DNA from: Pseudonocardia endophytica
GTDB lineage: Bacteria; Actinomycetota; Actinomycetes; Mycobacteriales; Pseudonocardiaceae
Assembly (NCBI RefSeq): GCF_004339565.1
Contig: NZ_SMFZ01000001.1
Location: 1,612,001 to 1,676,000, forward strand
Direction: 5' to 3'
Length of the DNA stretch: 64,000 nt
Positions within the stretch are counted from its first letter, which is position 1. Each line of letters begins with the position of its first letter. The notes below the pieces were generated by a model. It was not told the origin of the DNA. It worked only from the letters and a program-made list of their open reading frames with translations, and did not search any database. Made by a program: the position numbers and the translations under genes. Shown one piece after another: positions 9,583 to 17,165 of the stretch.

Positions 9583-9658
9583 GCGCCGTTAGCTCAATTG
9601 GCAGAGCAGCTGGCTCTTAACCAGCGGGTTCGGGGTTCGAGTCCCTGACGGCGCACCA
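9583..9658 (+). tRNA. tRNA-Lys (CTT)
   Basis: Acceptor stem GCGCCGT pairs with ACGGCGC. The anticodon arm is GCTGG-CTCTTAA-CCAGC with CTT at 9616-9618, and the T arm contains GGTTCGAGTCC. The 3' CCA is encoded (9656-9658). The opposite strand of its 3' half is read as the end of an integrase remnant, the usual arrangement when a tRNA 3' end serves as an attachment site. Confidence 0.95.
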
Positions 9659-9916
9659 TTGTTGACCTGGCGGTTCTCCATTTCCGGAGAGCCGCCATTG
9701 TCGTTTCCGGCGCCATTCTGGCCCGATGTGGTCGCTTGCCTGTTGATCATCGTCCGGCGTGGGCTCGGTGGTGGCATCGGTGGTCGCGTCCCCGGCCCCG
9801 ATCCCGCCCGCGTTGAACGCGGCGTCGAGCAGCTTGCCCATCGTGTCCGCCGCGTCCCGTCCGGCTTCCTCGTCCAGATGGCCGTAGCTGTCCGTGGTGA
9901 TCGAGATCGAGGGGGG
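9617..9916 (-). pseudogene. Tyrosine integrase remnant at tRNA-Lys
   Basis: Only the C-terminal end of a phage/ICE-type tyrosine recombinase is readable: SISITTDSYGHLDEEAG followed by 'AADTMGKLLDAAF'. This matches the box with the catalytic Tyr (here in SYGH) and the last helix. The upstream part, including the LGH motif expected just before, is missing: going further upstream the frame loses similarity near a G-run at 9909-9916. The frame runs on into the tRNA-Lys antisense strand and ends in VRDSNPEPAG, a signature of integrases abutting a tRNA attachment site. Interpreted as the decayed end of an integrated element. Confidence 0.7.
9668..9697 (+). terminator. Terminator hairpin after tRNA-Lys
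   Basis: 12-bp arms (9668-9679, 9686-9697) with one G-U pair and a six-base loop, ending in CCATTGTCGTTT. It starts ten bases after the CCA of tRNA-Lys. Confidence 0.75.
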
Positions 9917-10053
9917 CAGGGCTGTGTCGGGCGGATCCGTCCGGCCCGGCGCCCAGCGGCGCGCCGCCGTCAACAGCAGCGCACCTCGCGATGATCGAGG
10001 CCGCGGCGGGCCGCCTGGTCCTCCTCGGAGCAATGCCGTCGGCTCCGGTCGCG

Positions 10054-10566
10054 CTAGCCGCCGTTCGCCTCTCCCCACGCCCACAACGCCCGGTCGAGCG
10101 TGCGCAGCGTGCAGCCACAGCGCTCCCGCAGGCCCTCGCAGATCCCGACGTACTCCGGGTACTGCGGCCACTTCTTCCGGTCGGTCCACTCGCCGTGGGC
10201 GCGCAGCGTGCGGATCGCGTACCGGTCGATCACCGTGAACTCGTCGGGGCTGAAGATCATCAGGATCGAGCTGGCGACGGGGGTGGCGACGCCGTGCAGC
10301 GTCCCGAGGAGAAGGTGGGCCAGGTGTGGCGGCCCATTCAGGGCTGCACGAGTCACGTACTCGATGTCGCCCGGCCCGTTGAGCTTCAAGCGGCCAAGGG
10401 CGCGCCGGGACTTCCAGCGGACTACGTCCCGGGCGTCCTCGTCGGTGTAGTGGCCCTGCCTGCGGACCTTCGGACCGATCTCGTCGAGCACGACGGCGTC
10501 CCACTCCGGCTTGTAGCGCGCGCTCCACCGGTCGATGAACGCGGCGTCGATTGTGTTGCTGGTCAT
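10054..10566 (-). CDS. Small HhH-GPD-like DNA glycosylase-fold protein
   Basis: 170 residues from an ATG at 10566 preceded by an excellent ribosome site (GAGGAGG, seven bases upstream); an upstream in-frame start has no such site. The central segment 'LLGTLHGVATPVASSILMIF' followed by 'FTVIDRYAIRTL' resembles the helix-hairpin-helix plus Asp region of HhH-GPD glycosylase-like proteins, and 'W...YPEYVGICEGLRERCG' follows. No Fe-S cysteine cluster is visible. A lone gene between the integrase remnant and an insertion-sequence remnant, probably cargo of the element that used the tRNA-Lys site. Function unproven; could be repair- or defence-related. Confidence 0.65.
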   Translation of the reverse strand: MTSNTIDAAFIDRWSARYKPEWDAVVLDEIGPKVRRQGHYTDEDARDVVRWKSRRALGRLKLNGPGDIEYVTRAALNGPPHLAHLLLGTLHGVATPVASSILMIFSPDEFTVIDRYAIRTLRAHGEWTDRKKWPQYPEYVGICEGLRERCGCTLRTLDRALWAWGEANGG

Positions 10567-10651
10567 CGCGACCTCCTCGGCGGCGATGCTCGTCGCCTTC
10601 CGTGCCGAGCGGGTCAACTTCCACCCGGCCGTGCAACACCGGGCCGGGCAG

Positions 10652-10794
10652 CTAGCCGGACGGGCCTTCGTCGCGGTAGCGGCCGGCCCACTTGTTCGCG
10701 GTGCGCCACGAGACGTCGTAGCGCTCGGCCGCACGAGCCGGTGACAAGCCGTGGTCGACGATCAGGCGGGCCGGGCGCAGCCGGGCACGTGGAG
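10652..10794 (-). pseudogene. IS481-type transposase N-terminal fragment
   Basis: Read on the minus strand without a start codon, this encodes 'LTPRARLRPARLIVDHGLS', then 'PARAAERYDVSWRTANKWAG' and 'RYRDEGPSG', followed by a TAG stop. It is the helix-turn-helix start of IS481-family transposases. The catalytic DDE part is missing. The fragment begins exactly at the stop of the tautomerase gene, so it marks the downstream boundary of the monooxygenase gene array. Confidence 0.7.
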
Positions 10795-11028
10795 TCAGGA
10801 GGCCTGGGTCGGGGCCTCCTCTCGCGGCTCGTTCTCGTACTCGTAGGCGTCGCAGAACAGCTTCCCGTTGCGGCCCCAGCTCTCACGATCCACCTCGGTG
10901 AAGATGAAGTTGATCGTTTCCGGCCTGCACTCGGCGATCCGGGAGAACTCCCGGGTCAGGACCTCGGCGAGCTCGCGCTTCTGCTCGAGCGTGCGGCCGG
11001 GGAACCAGTCCACCCGAATGAACGGCAT
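10795..11028 (-). CDS. 4-oxalocrotonate tautomerase-like protein
   Basis: 77 residues. The sequence begins Met-Pro (MPFIRVDWFPGRTLEQKREL), so Pro is N-terminal after Met removal; this is the catalytic base of the tautomerase superfamily. Monomer length and the 'FSRIAECRPETINFIFTEVD' pattern fit small 4-OT/CHMI-like tautomerases, which interconvert keto and enol (or lactam/lactim-like) forms. It is the last gene of the monooxygenase array, seven bases after the SRPBCC gene. The acidic C-terminal tail (residues ~63-77) is longer than in classic 4-OT. The substrate is not known. Confidence 0.85.
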   Translation of the reverse strand: MPFIRVDWFPGRTLEQKRELAEVLTREFSRIAECRPETINFIFTEVDRESWGRNGKLFCDAYEYENEPREEAPTQAS

Positions 11029-11034
11029 GAGGAT

Positions 11035-11436
11035 CTACCTCCGGTTGTCGTGGAAGTGGTGGGGCAACCCGCTCACGGCTTCGGAGATCGCCGCGTCGAA
11101 CGCCTCGGCGATGTCCGGGGGTTCGATCTCCGTGCCGTAGACGACGATCGAGCGGCCGGCGTCGAGCTCGATGACGTCGATCGTGCCGAGATGGTGCTCG
11201 ACGGGCAGGTCACCGCCGACGACGCGGTACTGGTACCGGCGCATGTTCGCGTCGGACGAGACCACCGCCTCGTCGAGCGTGGAGCCGTCCTGGAGAACGA
11301 CCTTCCTTCGCGAGTCGTCTCCCGAGGAGCTGCGCATGGCCGGGAACCAGTCGGCGATGTTCGCGGTGTCACTGACGAGCTTCCAGACGGCGTCCGGGGG
11401 CGCGTCGATCACGACGTGGGAGCGGAGCGTCGGCAT
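11035..11436 (-). CDS. SRPBCC (START/Bet v 1-fold) protein
   Basis: 133 residues. The beginning 'HVVIDAPPDAVWKLVSDTANIADWFPAM' is the classic start of polyketide-cyclase/dehydrase-like SRPBCC proteins, a small-molecule-binding fold; the last 40 residues form the long C-terminal helix (AFDAAISEAVSGLP). It may bind or cyclise an intermediate of the pathway encoded upstream. No catalytic residue can be assigned. It sits between pxpC (99-bp gap) and the tautomerase. Confidence 0.8.
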   Translation of the reverse strand: MPTLRSHVVIDAPPDAVWKLVSDTANIADWFPAMRSSSGDDSRRKVVLQDGSTLDEAVVSSDANMRRYQYRVVGGDLPVEHHLGTIDVIELDAGRSIVVYGTEIEPPDIAEAFDAAISEAVSGLPHHFHDNRR

Positions 11437-11535
11437 GTGTTCACTTCCTCATGGGTGTCCGGTCTCGCGACCGGCCGTCGGGTCGTACCGAAGTGGGGCC
11501 CTCGGTCCGGGCTGCTGGGCCGAGGGCCCCACGGC

Positions 11536-12513
11536 CTACGCCAGCGCCTCCAGGACGCGGTCGTAGTGCTTGCGGTGATCGCGTCGGATGTCCAGCGCCT
11601 GGTCGAGAGTGACCGGGACGAAACGGGTCCGGGTCTTCGGCGCGGACTGGGCGACGATGTCGAGATCGCCTGACAGGACGGTGGCGACCATCATGTAGCC
11701 GCCGCCGGAGACGGCGTCGCGGTGCAGGATGATCGGCTCCACTCCGCCCGGCACCTGGATCGAGCCGATCGGATAGGGCGCGTCGACGATGTTCGACGGA
11801 TCCTGACCGGCTCCGAACGGCGGCTCACGGTCCACCGTCTCCAGCTTCCCGCCGCCGTAGCGGAATCCCATCCGGTCGGCGACCGGGGTCAGGGTCCACG
11901 GCGTGTCGAGGAACGCCGCACGACCGTTCTCGGTCAGCCGGTGGTCGTACAGGCCCATCACGACCCGCACCTCGACGTCCTTGGACATCGACGGACGCAG
12001 ATCGTCCGGGACCACCAGCCCGGCCCGTCCGGACCCGGACCCGGACCCGACCGGGAGCACGTCGCCCTCGGCGATCGGACGCCCGTCGACCCCGCCCAGC
12101 GACCCGATCACGTACGTCGCGCGGCTCCCGAGATCGACCCGGGTGTCGAACCCGCCGGACACCGCGAGGTACGCGCGCGCACCGGACTTCAGGTAGTCGA
12201 AGTCGAGCACGTCACCGTCGGCAACCTCGAACGACTCCCAGACCGGCCGTGACTCGCCGTTCACCCGCGGCGCGATCTGTGCGCCGGCGACCGCCACGAC
12301 GGCCGGTCCGGTGAACCGGAGCTCCGGACCCATGTAGACGATCTCCAGCGCGCCGGCGTCGGAGTCGTTGCCGACGAGGGCGTTCGCCACGCCGAGCGAG
12401 AACTGGTCGAGCGCGCCCGATGGCGGGATGCCCAGGTGGTAGTAGCCGGAGCGACCGCGGTCCTGGATCGTCGTGGACAGCCCGGGCTTGCGGACCTCGA
12501 TGGTCGTGCTCAT
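11536..12513 (-). CDS. pxpC: PxpC/KipA-family carboxyltransferase subunit
   Basis: 325 residues, the usual length. Begins 'TTIEVRKPGLSTTIQDRGRSG' with the family hallmark TTIQDRGR, then 'GIPPSGALDQFSLGVANALVGN'. PxpB+PxpC form one part of bacterial ATP-dependent 5-oxoprolinase and are homologous to the carboxyltransferase domain of urea carboxylase. The ATG overlaps the stop of the pxpB gene (ATGA). Because a biotin carboxylase and a biotinyl protein are encoded directly upstream, it may work in a biotin-dependent reaction on a lactam or amide rather than plain 5-oxoproline hydrolysis (inference). Confidence 0.88.
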   Translation of the reverse strand: MSTTIEVRKPGLSTTIQDRGRSGYYHLGIPPSGALDQFSLGVANALVGNDSDAGALEIVYMGPELRFTGPAVVAVAGAQIAPRVNGESRPVWESFEVADGDVLDFDYLKSGARAYLAVSGGFDTRVDLGSRATYVIGSLGGVDGRPIAEGDVLPVGSGSGSGRAGLVVPDDLRPSMSKDVEVRVVMGLYDHRLTENGRAAFLDTPWTLTPVADRMGFRYGGGKLETVDREPPFGAGQDPSNIVDAPYPIGSIQVPGGVEPIILHRDAVSGGGYMMVATVLSGDLDIVAQSAPKTRTRFVPVTLDQALDIRRDHRKHYDRVLEALA

Positions 12514-13391
12514 GCCAGGACCTCCAGGAGGCGCTTGTTGTAGCCGTCCGGGTCGTCCAGGAATGGCTGCAGGTCGAACTGCACGTCCGCCGCGTTGATG
12601 CGGTACCGGCCCGCCTCGGCCTTCGCTTCCAGGTCGTCGTACTCGTCGCGGTCGATCGGTCGGTACTTGACCATGTCGCCGGGGCGCATGAACACCTTCT
12701 GGTCGGTGAAGTCCGGCTTGGTCTGGCGCGGGTCGTAGATCGGCGCCGGGGTGATCCCGAACATCTGGTAGCCGCCCGCGCCGCGCACCGAGTAGATGCA
12801 GGCGAAGCAGCCGCCGTAGCCGACCGTCTGCTTCGGGGTGTCGGTCCTGGGGCGCAGGTACTTCGGCACGATGATCTGCCGGTCACGGGGCACCATCTGG
12901 TACTTGAACGGCAGGCCGGCCACGAACCCGACCATCGAGGTGAACCACGGCGACCCGGAGTGCGCCGCGATGAACTCCTCGACCGAGCCGAAGCCGTTGA
13001 TCCGGGCCGCGTACTCGATGTCGGTCGCGTCCGGGTCCTGGTGGCGGTCCCGGAAGCGCATCAGTGTCTCGGTCGTCCACGGGTCCTGGTAGAGCACCGG
13101 GATCTCGACGACACGGCAGGGCAGCGTGACGCCGAGCGCGTCGCCGACCCGTTCCTCGAGGCTCTTGAGGTGCTTGAGGAAGCCGTGCGGCTCCAGTACG
13201 TCCGGGTTGTACCGGACCTGGTACGACGCGTTGGCCGGGCAGATCTCGAGGATCCCGTCCGGTCGTTCCTCGCGTAGCAGGTTCGTGATCGCGACGGCCT
13301 TGAAGTTGGCCTGCAGGCTCATCTCCTCGGACAGCTCGACGAACACGAACTCGTCGCCGCCCCAGCTGTAGCGTGCGGTCCCTTCGGTCAT
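12510..13391 (-). CDS. pxpB: PxpB/KipI-family carboxyltransferase subunit
   Basis: 293 residues from the ATG at 13391, whose ATGA overlaps the biotin carboxylase stop. A Glu/Ala-rich beginning is followed by the AHS1 domain: 'VEIPVLYQDPW', 'FVAGLPFKYQMVPRD', 'GGCFACIYSVRGAGGYQMFG' and 'PIYDPRQTKP'. It is somewhat longer than Bacillus KipI and closer to the AHS1 part of urea carboxylase-like enzymes. Partner of the downstream PxpC. Not obviously a kinase inhibitor: no histidine-kinase gene is near. Confidence 0.87.
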   Translation of the reverse strand: MTEGTARYSWGGDEFVFVELSEEMSLQANFKAVAITNLLREERPDGILEICPANASYQVRYNPDVLEPHGFLKHLKSLEERVGDALGVTLPCRVVEIPVLYQDPWTTETLMRFRDRHQDPDATDIEYAARINGFGSVEEFIAAHSGSPWFTSMVGFVAGLPFKYQMVPRDRQIIVPKYLRPRTDTPKQTVGYGGCFACIYSVRGAGGYQMFGITPAPIYDPRQTKPDFTDQKVFMRPGDMVKYRPIDRDEYDDLEAKAEAGRYRINAADVQFDLQPFLDDPDGYNKRLLEVLA

Positions 13392-14755
13392 GTCCGGTCT
13401 CCTGCTGTCTCGGCTCGTTCGGCCAGCCACCGCTCGAGCGTTCCGGTGTCGAACGCGGCGTCCCCGAACCAGTCCTGTCCGATCACGTCCAGCAGGAAGC
13501 TCGTCGTCGTCGGGATGCCTTCGACGATCAGCTCGGGGAGGGCACGTCGCGACCGGGCGAGTGCCTCGTCCCGGTTCCGGCCCCAGACGATGACCTTCGC
13601 GAGCAGAGAGTCGTAGTACGGCGGTACCTGGCTCTGCGGGGTGATCCACGTGTCGGTACGCACCCACGGCCCGGCCGGGAGCTCGACGTGGCCGATCTTG
13701 CCGGGGCCGGGCATGAAGTTCTTGTCCGGATCCTCGGCGCACACCCGGAACTCGATCGCGTGCCCGCGCACCGCGATGTCGTCCTGGCCGACCGACAGCC
13801 CCTCGCCTGCGGCGATCCGCAGCTGCTCGATGACCAGGTCGAGGCCGGTGATGAGCTCCGTCGTGGGGTGCTCGACCTGGATCCGGGTGTTCATCTCGAT
13901 GAAGAAGAACTCGCCGCTGTCGTCGTCGACGAGGAACTCGCAGGTCCCGGCACTGCTGTAGCCGACGTGACGGCACAGGCGTACGGCCGCCTCTGTCATG
14001 GCGGAACGGACCTCGTCGCCGATGCCGGGCGACGGTGCCTCCTCGATCACCTTCTGGCGGCGCCGCTGAAGGGAGCACTCACGCTCGAACACGTGGACCG
14101 CATCGGTTCCGTCACCCAGAACCTGCACCTCGACGTGTCGTGCACTGCGCACGAAACGCTCGATGTACATGCGCCCGTCGCCGAAGGCCTTCTCGGCCTC
14201 GCCCGAGGCCTGGCCGAACGCGCTGCGGAGGCCGGCTTCGTCCTCGACGACCCGGATGCCGCGGCCGCCACCGCCGGCCGCGGCCTTGAGCATGACCGGG
14301 TAGCCGATGTCGGCGGCCGCGACGACTGCGGCGTCCGTGTCGGCGACGCCGTCCTCGGTGCCGGGCACCGTCGGGACACCGGCCGCCATGGCGACCTGAC
14401 GGGCCGCGACCTTGTCCCCCATCTTCTCGATCACCGAAGCCGTCGGGCCGACGAACGTCATCCCGGCGTCGGCGACCAGTGCCGCGAACGCCGCCCGCTC
14501 GGAGAGGAACCCGTATCCCGGATGGACGGCATCGGCACCCGACTCGCGTGCGGCCTCGACGATCGCGTCCGGACGGAGGTAGCTCTTCGACGCCGAGCCG
14601 GGACCGATGTTCAGCACCGTGTCGGCGATGCGGGCGTGCGTGGCGTCGGTGTCCGCGTCGCTCGCGACGGCCACGGTCTCGATTCCGAGGTCGCGGGCCG
14701 CCCGGATGATACGGACGGCGATCTCACCGCGGTTGGCGATCAGTAGCCGTTTCAT
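13388..14755 (-). CDS. Biotin carboxylase subunit
   Basis: 455 residues, the full length of AccC-type biotin carboxylase: N-terminal Rossmann part (ANRGEIAVRIIRAARDLGIE), ATP-grasp with the Gly-rich loop AAAGGGGRGIRVV, and the active-site block 'EMNTRIQVEHPTTELITGLDL'. It carboxylates the biotin of the 82-residue carrier encoded immediately upstream with ATP and bicarbonate. It is translationally coupled on both sides (ATGA overlaps with the carrier gene and pxpB). The array lacks an AccD-type carboxyltransferase; PxpB/PxpC occupy that place, as AHS1/AHS2 do in urea carboxylase. Confidence 0.92.
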   Translation of the reverse strand: MKRLLIANRGEIAVRIIRAARDLGIETVAVASDADTDATHARIADTVLNIGPGSASKSYLRPDAIVEAARESGADAVHPGYGFLSERAAFAALVADAGMTFVGPTASVIEKMGDKVAARQVAMAAGVPTVPGTEDGVADTDAAVVAAADIGYPVMLKAAAGGGGRGIRVVEDEAGLRSAFGQASGEAEKAFGDGRMYIERFVRSARHVEVQVLGDGTDAVHVFERECSLQRRRQKVIEEAPSPGIGDEVRSAMTEAAVRLCRHVGYSSAGTCEFLVDDDSGEFFFIEMNTRIQVEHPTTELITGLDLVIEQLRIAAGEGLSVGQDDIAVRGHAIEFRVCAEDPDKNFMPGPGKIGHVELPAGPWVRTDTWITPQSQVPPYYDSLLAKVIVWGRNRDEALARSRRALPELIVEGIPTTTSFLLDVIGQDWFGDAAFDTGTLERWLAERAETAGDRT

Positions 14756-15000
14756 CCGTCCACCTCGATATGGGCGACGGTCTCCCCGGCGTCGACCTCG
14801 GCCTCGCCCTCGGCGACGTAGTCGCCGAACGTGCCGGATGCTCCGGCGACGATCGGGTGGAAGGACTTCATGACCTCGACGAGACCGATGGTCTCACCCT
14901 CGTCGACGGTCTGGCCGGGCTTCACGTACTCAGGGCTGTCCGGGTCGGGCCGGCGGTAGAACACTCCGGGGATCGGGGAGACGACCTCGTGTCGAGCCAT
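14752..15000 (-). CDS. Biotin carboxyl carrier protein (minimal biotinyl domain)
   Basis: 82 residues. The biotinylation site is Lys45 in EVMKSF, a variant of the canonical EAMKM. The thumb-like insertion 'YRRPDPDSPEYVKPGQTV' is as in AccB. There is no N-terminal Pro/Ala linker, so this is a stand-alone biotinyl domain. It sits between pxpA and the biotin carboxylase gene, overlapping the latter by four bases. Presumably it carries carboxybiotin between biotin carboxylase and PxpB/PxpC. Confidence 0.88.
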   Translation of the reverse strand: MARHEVVSPIPGVFYRRPDPDSPEYVKPGQTVDEGETIGLVEVMKSFHPIVAGASGTFGDYVAEGEAEVDAGETVAHIEVDG

Positions 15001-15039
15001 CGGGACACCTCGTTATGTCGGTCGGGGACGGCGGTCGGT

Positions 15040-15762
15040 TCAGGTCAGGTAGGGCTGCAGAGCTTCGTGCACGGCCTTGGCGAGGTCGACGGCACCCGGT
15101 GTGTCGGAGTGGACACAGATGCAGTCGGCCCGCATCGGGATGTCCTTGCCGTCGATCGAGGAGGCCACGCCCTCCCGGACGGCTCGGACGGAGCGCTCCG
15201 CGGCGTCGGCCGGTTCGTAGGCCACGTGCTCCCGGGTGATGATCAGCGAGCCGTCGTCGCGGTAGTCGAGGTCGGTGTAGTACTCGGCGATGAAGCCCTG
15301 GGACCGCTTGCCCCACACCGCCTCGTGCTGCGTGTTGGCCATACCCATCAGTGGGACGTCGAAGTAGTCCGCAGCGTTGGCGATCGCCGTGGCGACGTCC
15401 GCGTCGCGGGACGCGAGCCCGTAGAGAGCGCCGTGCGGCTTGATGTGGTTGAGCTGCATGCCCTCCGCGCGCAGGAAGCCGGTCAGCGCGCCGACCTGAT
15501 AGGCGACGGTCGCGGTCAGCTCGTCGGCGTCCATCTTCATCTCACGCCGGCCGAAGCCGTCGCGATCCGGGAACGATGGGTGGGCGCCCACCTTCACCGA
15601 GTGCTCCTTGCAGAGTCGGACCGTCTTCTGCATGACGACCGGATCTGAAGCGTGGAATCCGCAGGCCACGTTCGCGACGGTGATGTAGGGCATCAGTCCC
15701 TCGTCGTCACCGCATTTGTAGATGCTGTAGGCCTCGCCCATGTCGCAGTTGATGGCAACCAT
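15040..15762 (-). CDS. pxpA: PxpA / LamB-YcsF family protein
   Basis: 240 residues with the family signatures 'INCDMGEAYSIYKCGDDEGLMPYITVANVACGFH' (split across the first 40 residues), 'KVGAHPSFPDRDGFGRREM' and 'IKPHGALYG'. PxpA is the third subunit of ATP-dependent 5-oxoprolinase. Ribosome site GAGAGGAA lies about nine bases before the ATG. It opens the biotin/lactam half of the array, 18 bases after the Rieske ferredoxin gene of the monooxygenase half, so the two halves are very probably one transcript. Confidence 0.9.
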   Translation of the reverse strand: MVAINCDMGEAYSIYKCGDDEGLMPYITVANVACGFHASDPVVMQKTVRLCKEHSVKVGAHPSFPDRDGFGRREMKMDADELTATVAYQVGALTGFLRAEGMQLNHIKPHGALYGLASRDADVATAIANAADYFDVPLMGMANTQHEAVWGKRSQGFIAEYYTDLDYRDDGSLIITREHVAYEPADAAERSVRAVREGVASSIDGKDIPMRADCICVHSDTPGAVDLAKAVHEALQPYLT

Positions 15763-15780
15763 TTCGGCGTTCCTCTCGGG

Positions 15781-16116
15781 TCAGGAGTGGGCGACCTTCG
15801 GCGTGTCGCCGTCCGGGTCGATGTAGATGTCGTCACCGTCGAGCTTGACCGGGTAGTTTGCCAGCTCGGAGTGGTCGGGGTTGATACCCCGACAGGTCGT
15901 GAGGTCGAACTGCCAGAGGTGGCTCCGGCAGGTCAGCTTGTTCTTCTCGAGCTCGCCCTCGACGAGCTCCACCTGCTGGTGGGGGCAGATCGCCTGGGTT
16001 GCGACCACCTCGCCGCCGTCGAGATGCGCGACGAGGATCTCCTTGTCGCCGACGTCGAACGACTCCATGTCGCCCTCCCAGACGTCGTCGAGACTGCACA
16101 CGCGGACGAAGGCCAT
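15781..16116 (-). CDS. Rieske ferredoxin of diiron monooxygenase (TmoC-like)
   Basis: 111 residues (TmoC is about 112). Rieske ligands Cys44-Pro-His46 and Cys63-x2-His66 in 'AICPHQQVE' and 'LTCRSHLWQFD'. Carries electrons from the flavoprotein reductase to the diiron hydroxylase. The ATG at 16116 is chosen because AGAAGGGAG lies eight bases upstream and the mature family starts at 'MAFVRVCSLDDVW'. An upstream in-frame start would overlap the reductase gene. Confidence 0.92.
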   Translation of the reverse strand: MAFVRVCSLDDVWEGDMESFDVGDKEILVAHLDGGEVVATQAICPHQQVELVEGELEKNKLTCRSHLWQFDLTTCRGINPDHSELANYPVKLDGDDIYIDPDGDTPKVAHS

Positions 16117-16129
16117 CGGTGCTCCCTTC

Positions 16130-17158
16130 TCAGAGGAACCGGTCGTAGAACAGGCGGTCGGCGTCGAGGCCACCTTCGAGTACGAGCGCCCGCGCGAGTG
16201 CGTCGGTCATCACGGGCGGGCCGGCTGCGTAGTACGTGGCGTCCGCCAGCGAGTCACCCAGCTGATCGACGACCACGTCGTGCAGGAACCCGCGGTGCGG
16301 CCCGTCGTCCCCGGTCGCGCCCGGGACGTCGTCGGACACGGCACGGTGGATGCGCAGGCGACCGAGCCGTCGCGCGGCGAGCTCGACGGCCTGCGGAACG
16401 TGCAGATCCTTCTCGGTTCGACCGCCGATGAACAGGTTGGCGGTCCAGGCACCCGCATCGGGCAGGGCCGCGACGCCCAGGATGATGCTGACCATCGCAC
16501 CGAGCCCGGAACCCCCGCCGACGAGAACGATGTTGCGGTCGTTCCCCTCTCGCAGGTAGGCGTGACCGAACGGACCGTCGAGCTCGACCGTCGAGCCGCT
16601 CTCCACCTTGTCGAACAGCAGCGAGGTGGCCGCTCCGCCGGGTACGCGCTTGACCACGAACTTCCACGTCCTGTGGCAGTTGCCGACGTTGCTCATGGAG
16701 TACGCCCGCTCGACGTCGCCGTCGGGCAGTCTCAGCATGGCGTACTGGCCCGGCGCGAAGCTGGCGTGCTGGTCGGTCTCGAACACGAACTCGGACATGT
16801 CGTGAGTGAGTGGGTGGACTTCTTTCAGTGTCGCGACCTGCCGGGTCGGCCGGTGAGCCGTGACCGACTCGGGCACGGTCGCCTTGATTCGACAATCCGA
16901 GCGCGGCTCGTTCTGGCAGGCGAGCCGGCGCCCCTTGCGGCGGTCGCGGGGACTGAGGCCGGGTGCGTCCGGGCGACGGTCCGTGACCTCGCCGTCGAGA
17001 AGCTCGTAGCGGCAGCTGCCGCACGAGCCGCTGTTGCACTCGTAGCCCAGCGCGACCCCCGCGCGGAGGGCGGCACGAAGGATCGTGTCGCCCTCCACGC
17101 AGGAGAACTCGACGCCGGTCCCGTCCACCGACACGCGATATGCGGTGGGGGTCGTCAT
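16130..17158 (-). CDS. NAD(P)H reductase of diiron monooxygenase (TmoF-like)
   Basis: 342 residues. The N-terminal plant-type [2Fe-2S] ferredoxin domain has Cys41, Cys46, Cys49 and Cys81 (ECNSGSCGSCR). A FAD domain with 'RAYSMSN' and an NAD(P) domain with 'VLVGGGSGLGAMVSIILG' follow. It passes electrons from NAD(P)H to the Rieske ferredoxin. In this cluster the reductase precedes the Rieske gene, whereas in the toluene-4-monooxygenase operon (tmoABCDEF) the Rieske gene is third; gene order is therefore rearranged. Intergenic gaps are 8-14 bases, so the gene is in the operon. Confidence 0.92.
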   Translation of the reverse strand: MTTPTAYRVSVDGTGVEFSCVEGDTILRAALRAGVALGYECNSGSCGSCRYELLDGEVTDRRPDAPGLSPRDRRKGRRLACQNEPRSDCRIKATVPESVTAHRPTRQVATLKEVHPLTHDMSEFVFETDQHASFAPGQYAMLRLPDGDVERAYSMSNVGNCHRTWKFVVKRVPGGAATSLLFDKVESGSTVELDGPFGHAYLREGNDRNIVLVGGGSGLGAMVSIILGVAALPDAGAWTANLFIGGRTEKDLHVPQAVELAARRLGRLRIHRAVSDDVPGATGDDGPHRGFLHDVVVDQLGDSLADATYYAAGPPVMTDALARALVLEGGLDADRLFYDRFL

Positions 17159-17165
17159 GGTGGGT

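Noticed and set aside
10571..10639. Possible upstream extension of the HhH-GPD-like gene
   Set aside because: The extra residues are low-quality and the ATG at 10566 has a far better ribosome site.
15890..15960. Possible CRISPR-like or regulatory repeats in the Rieske gene
   Set aside because: No spaced direct repeats; no CRISPR array is visible anywhere in the window.
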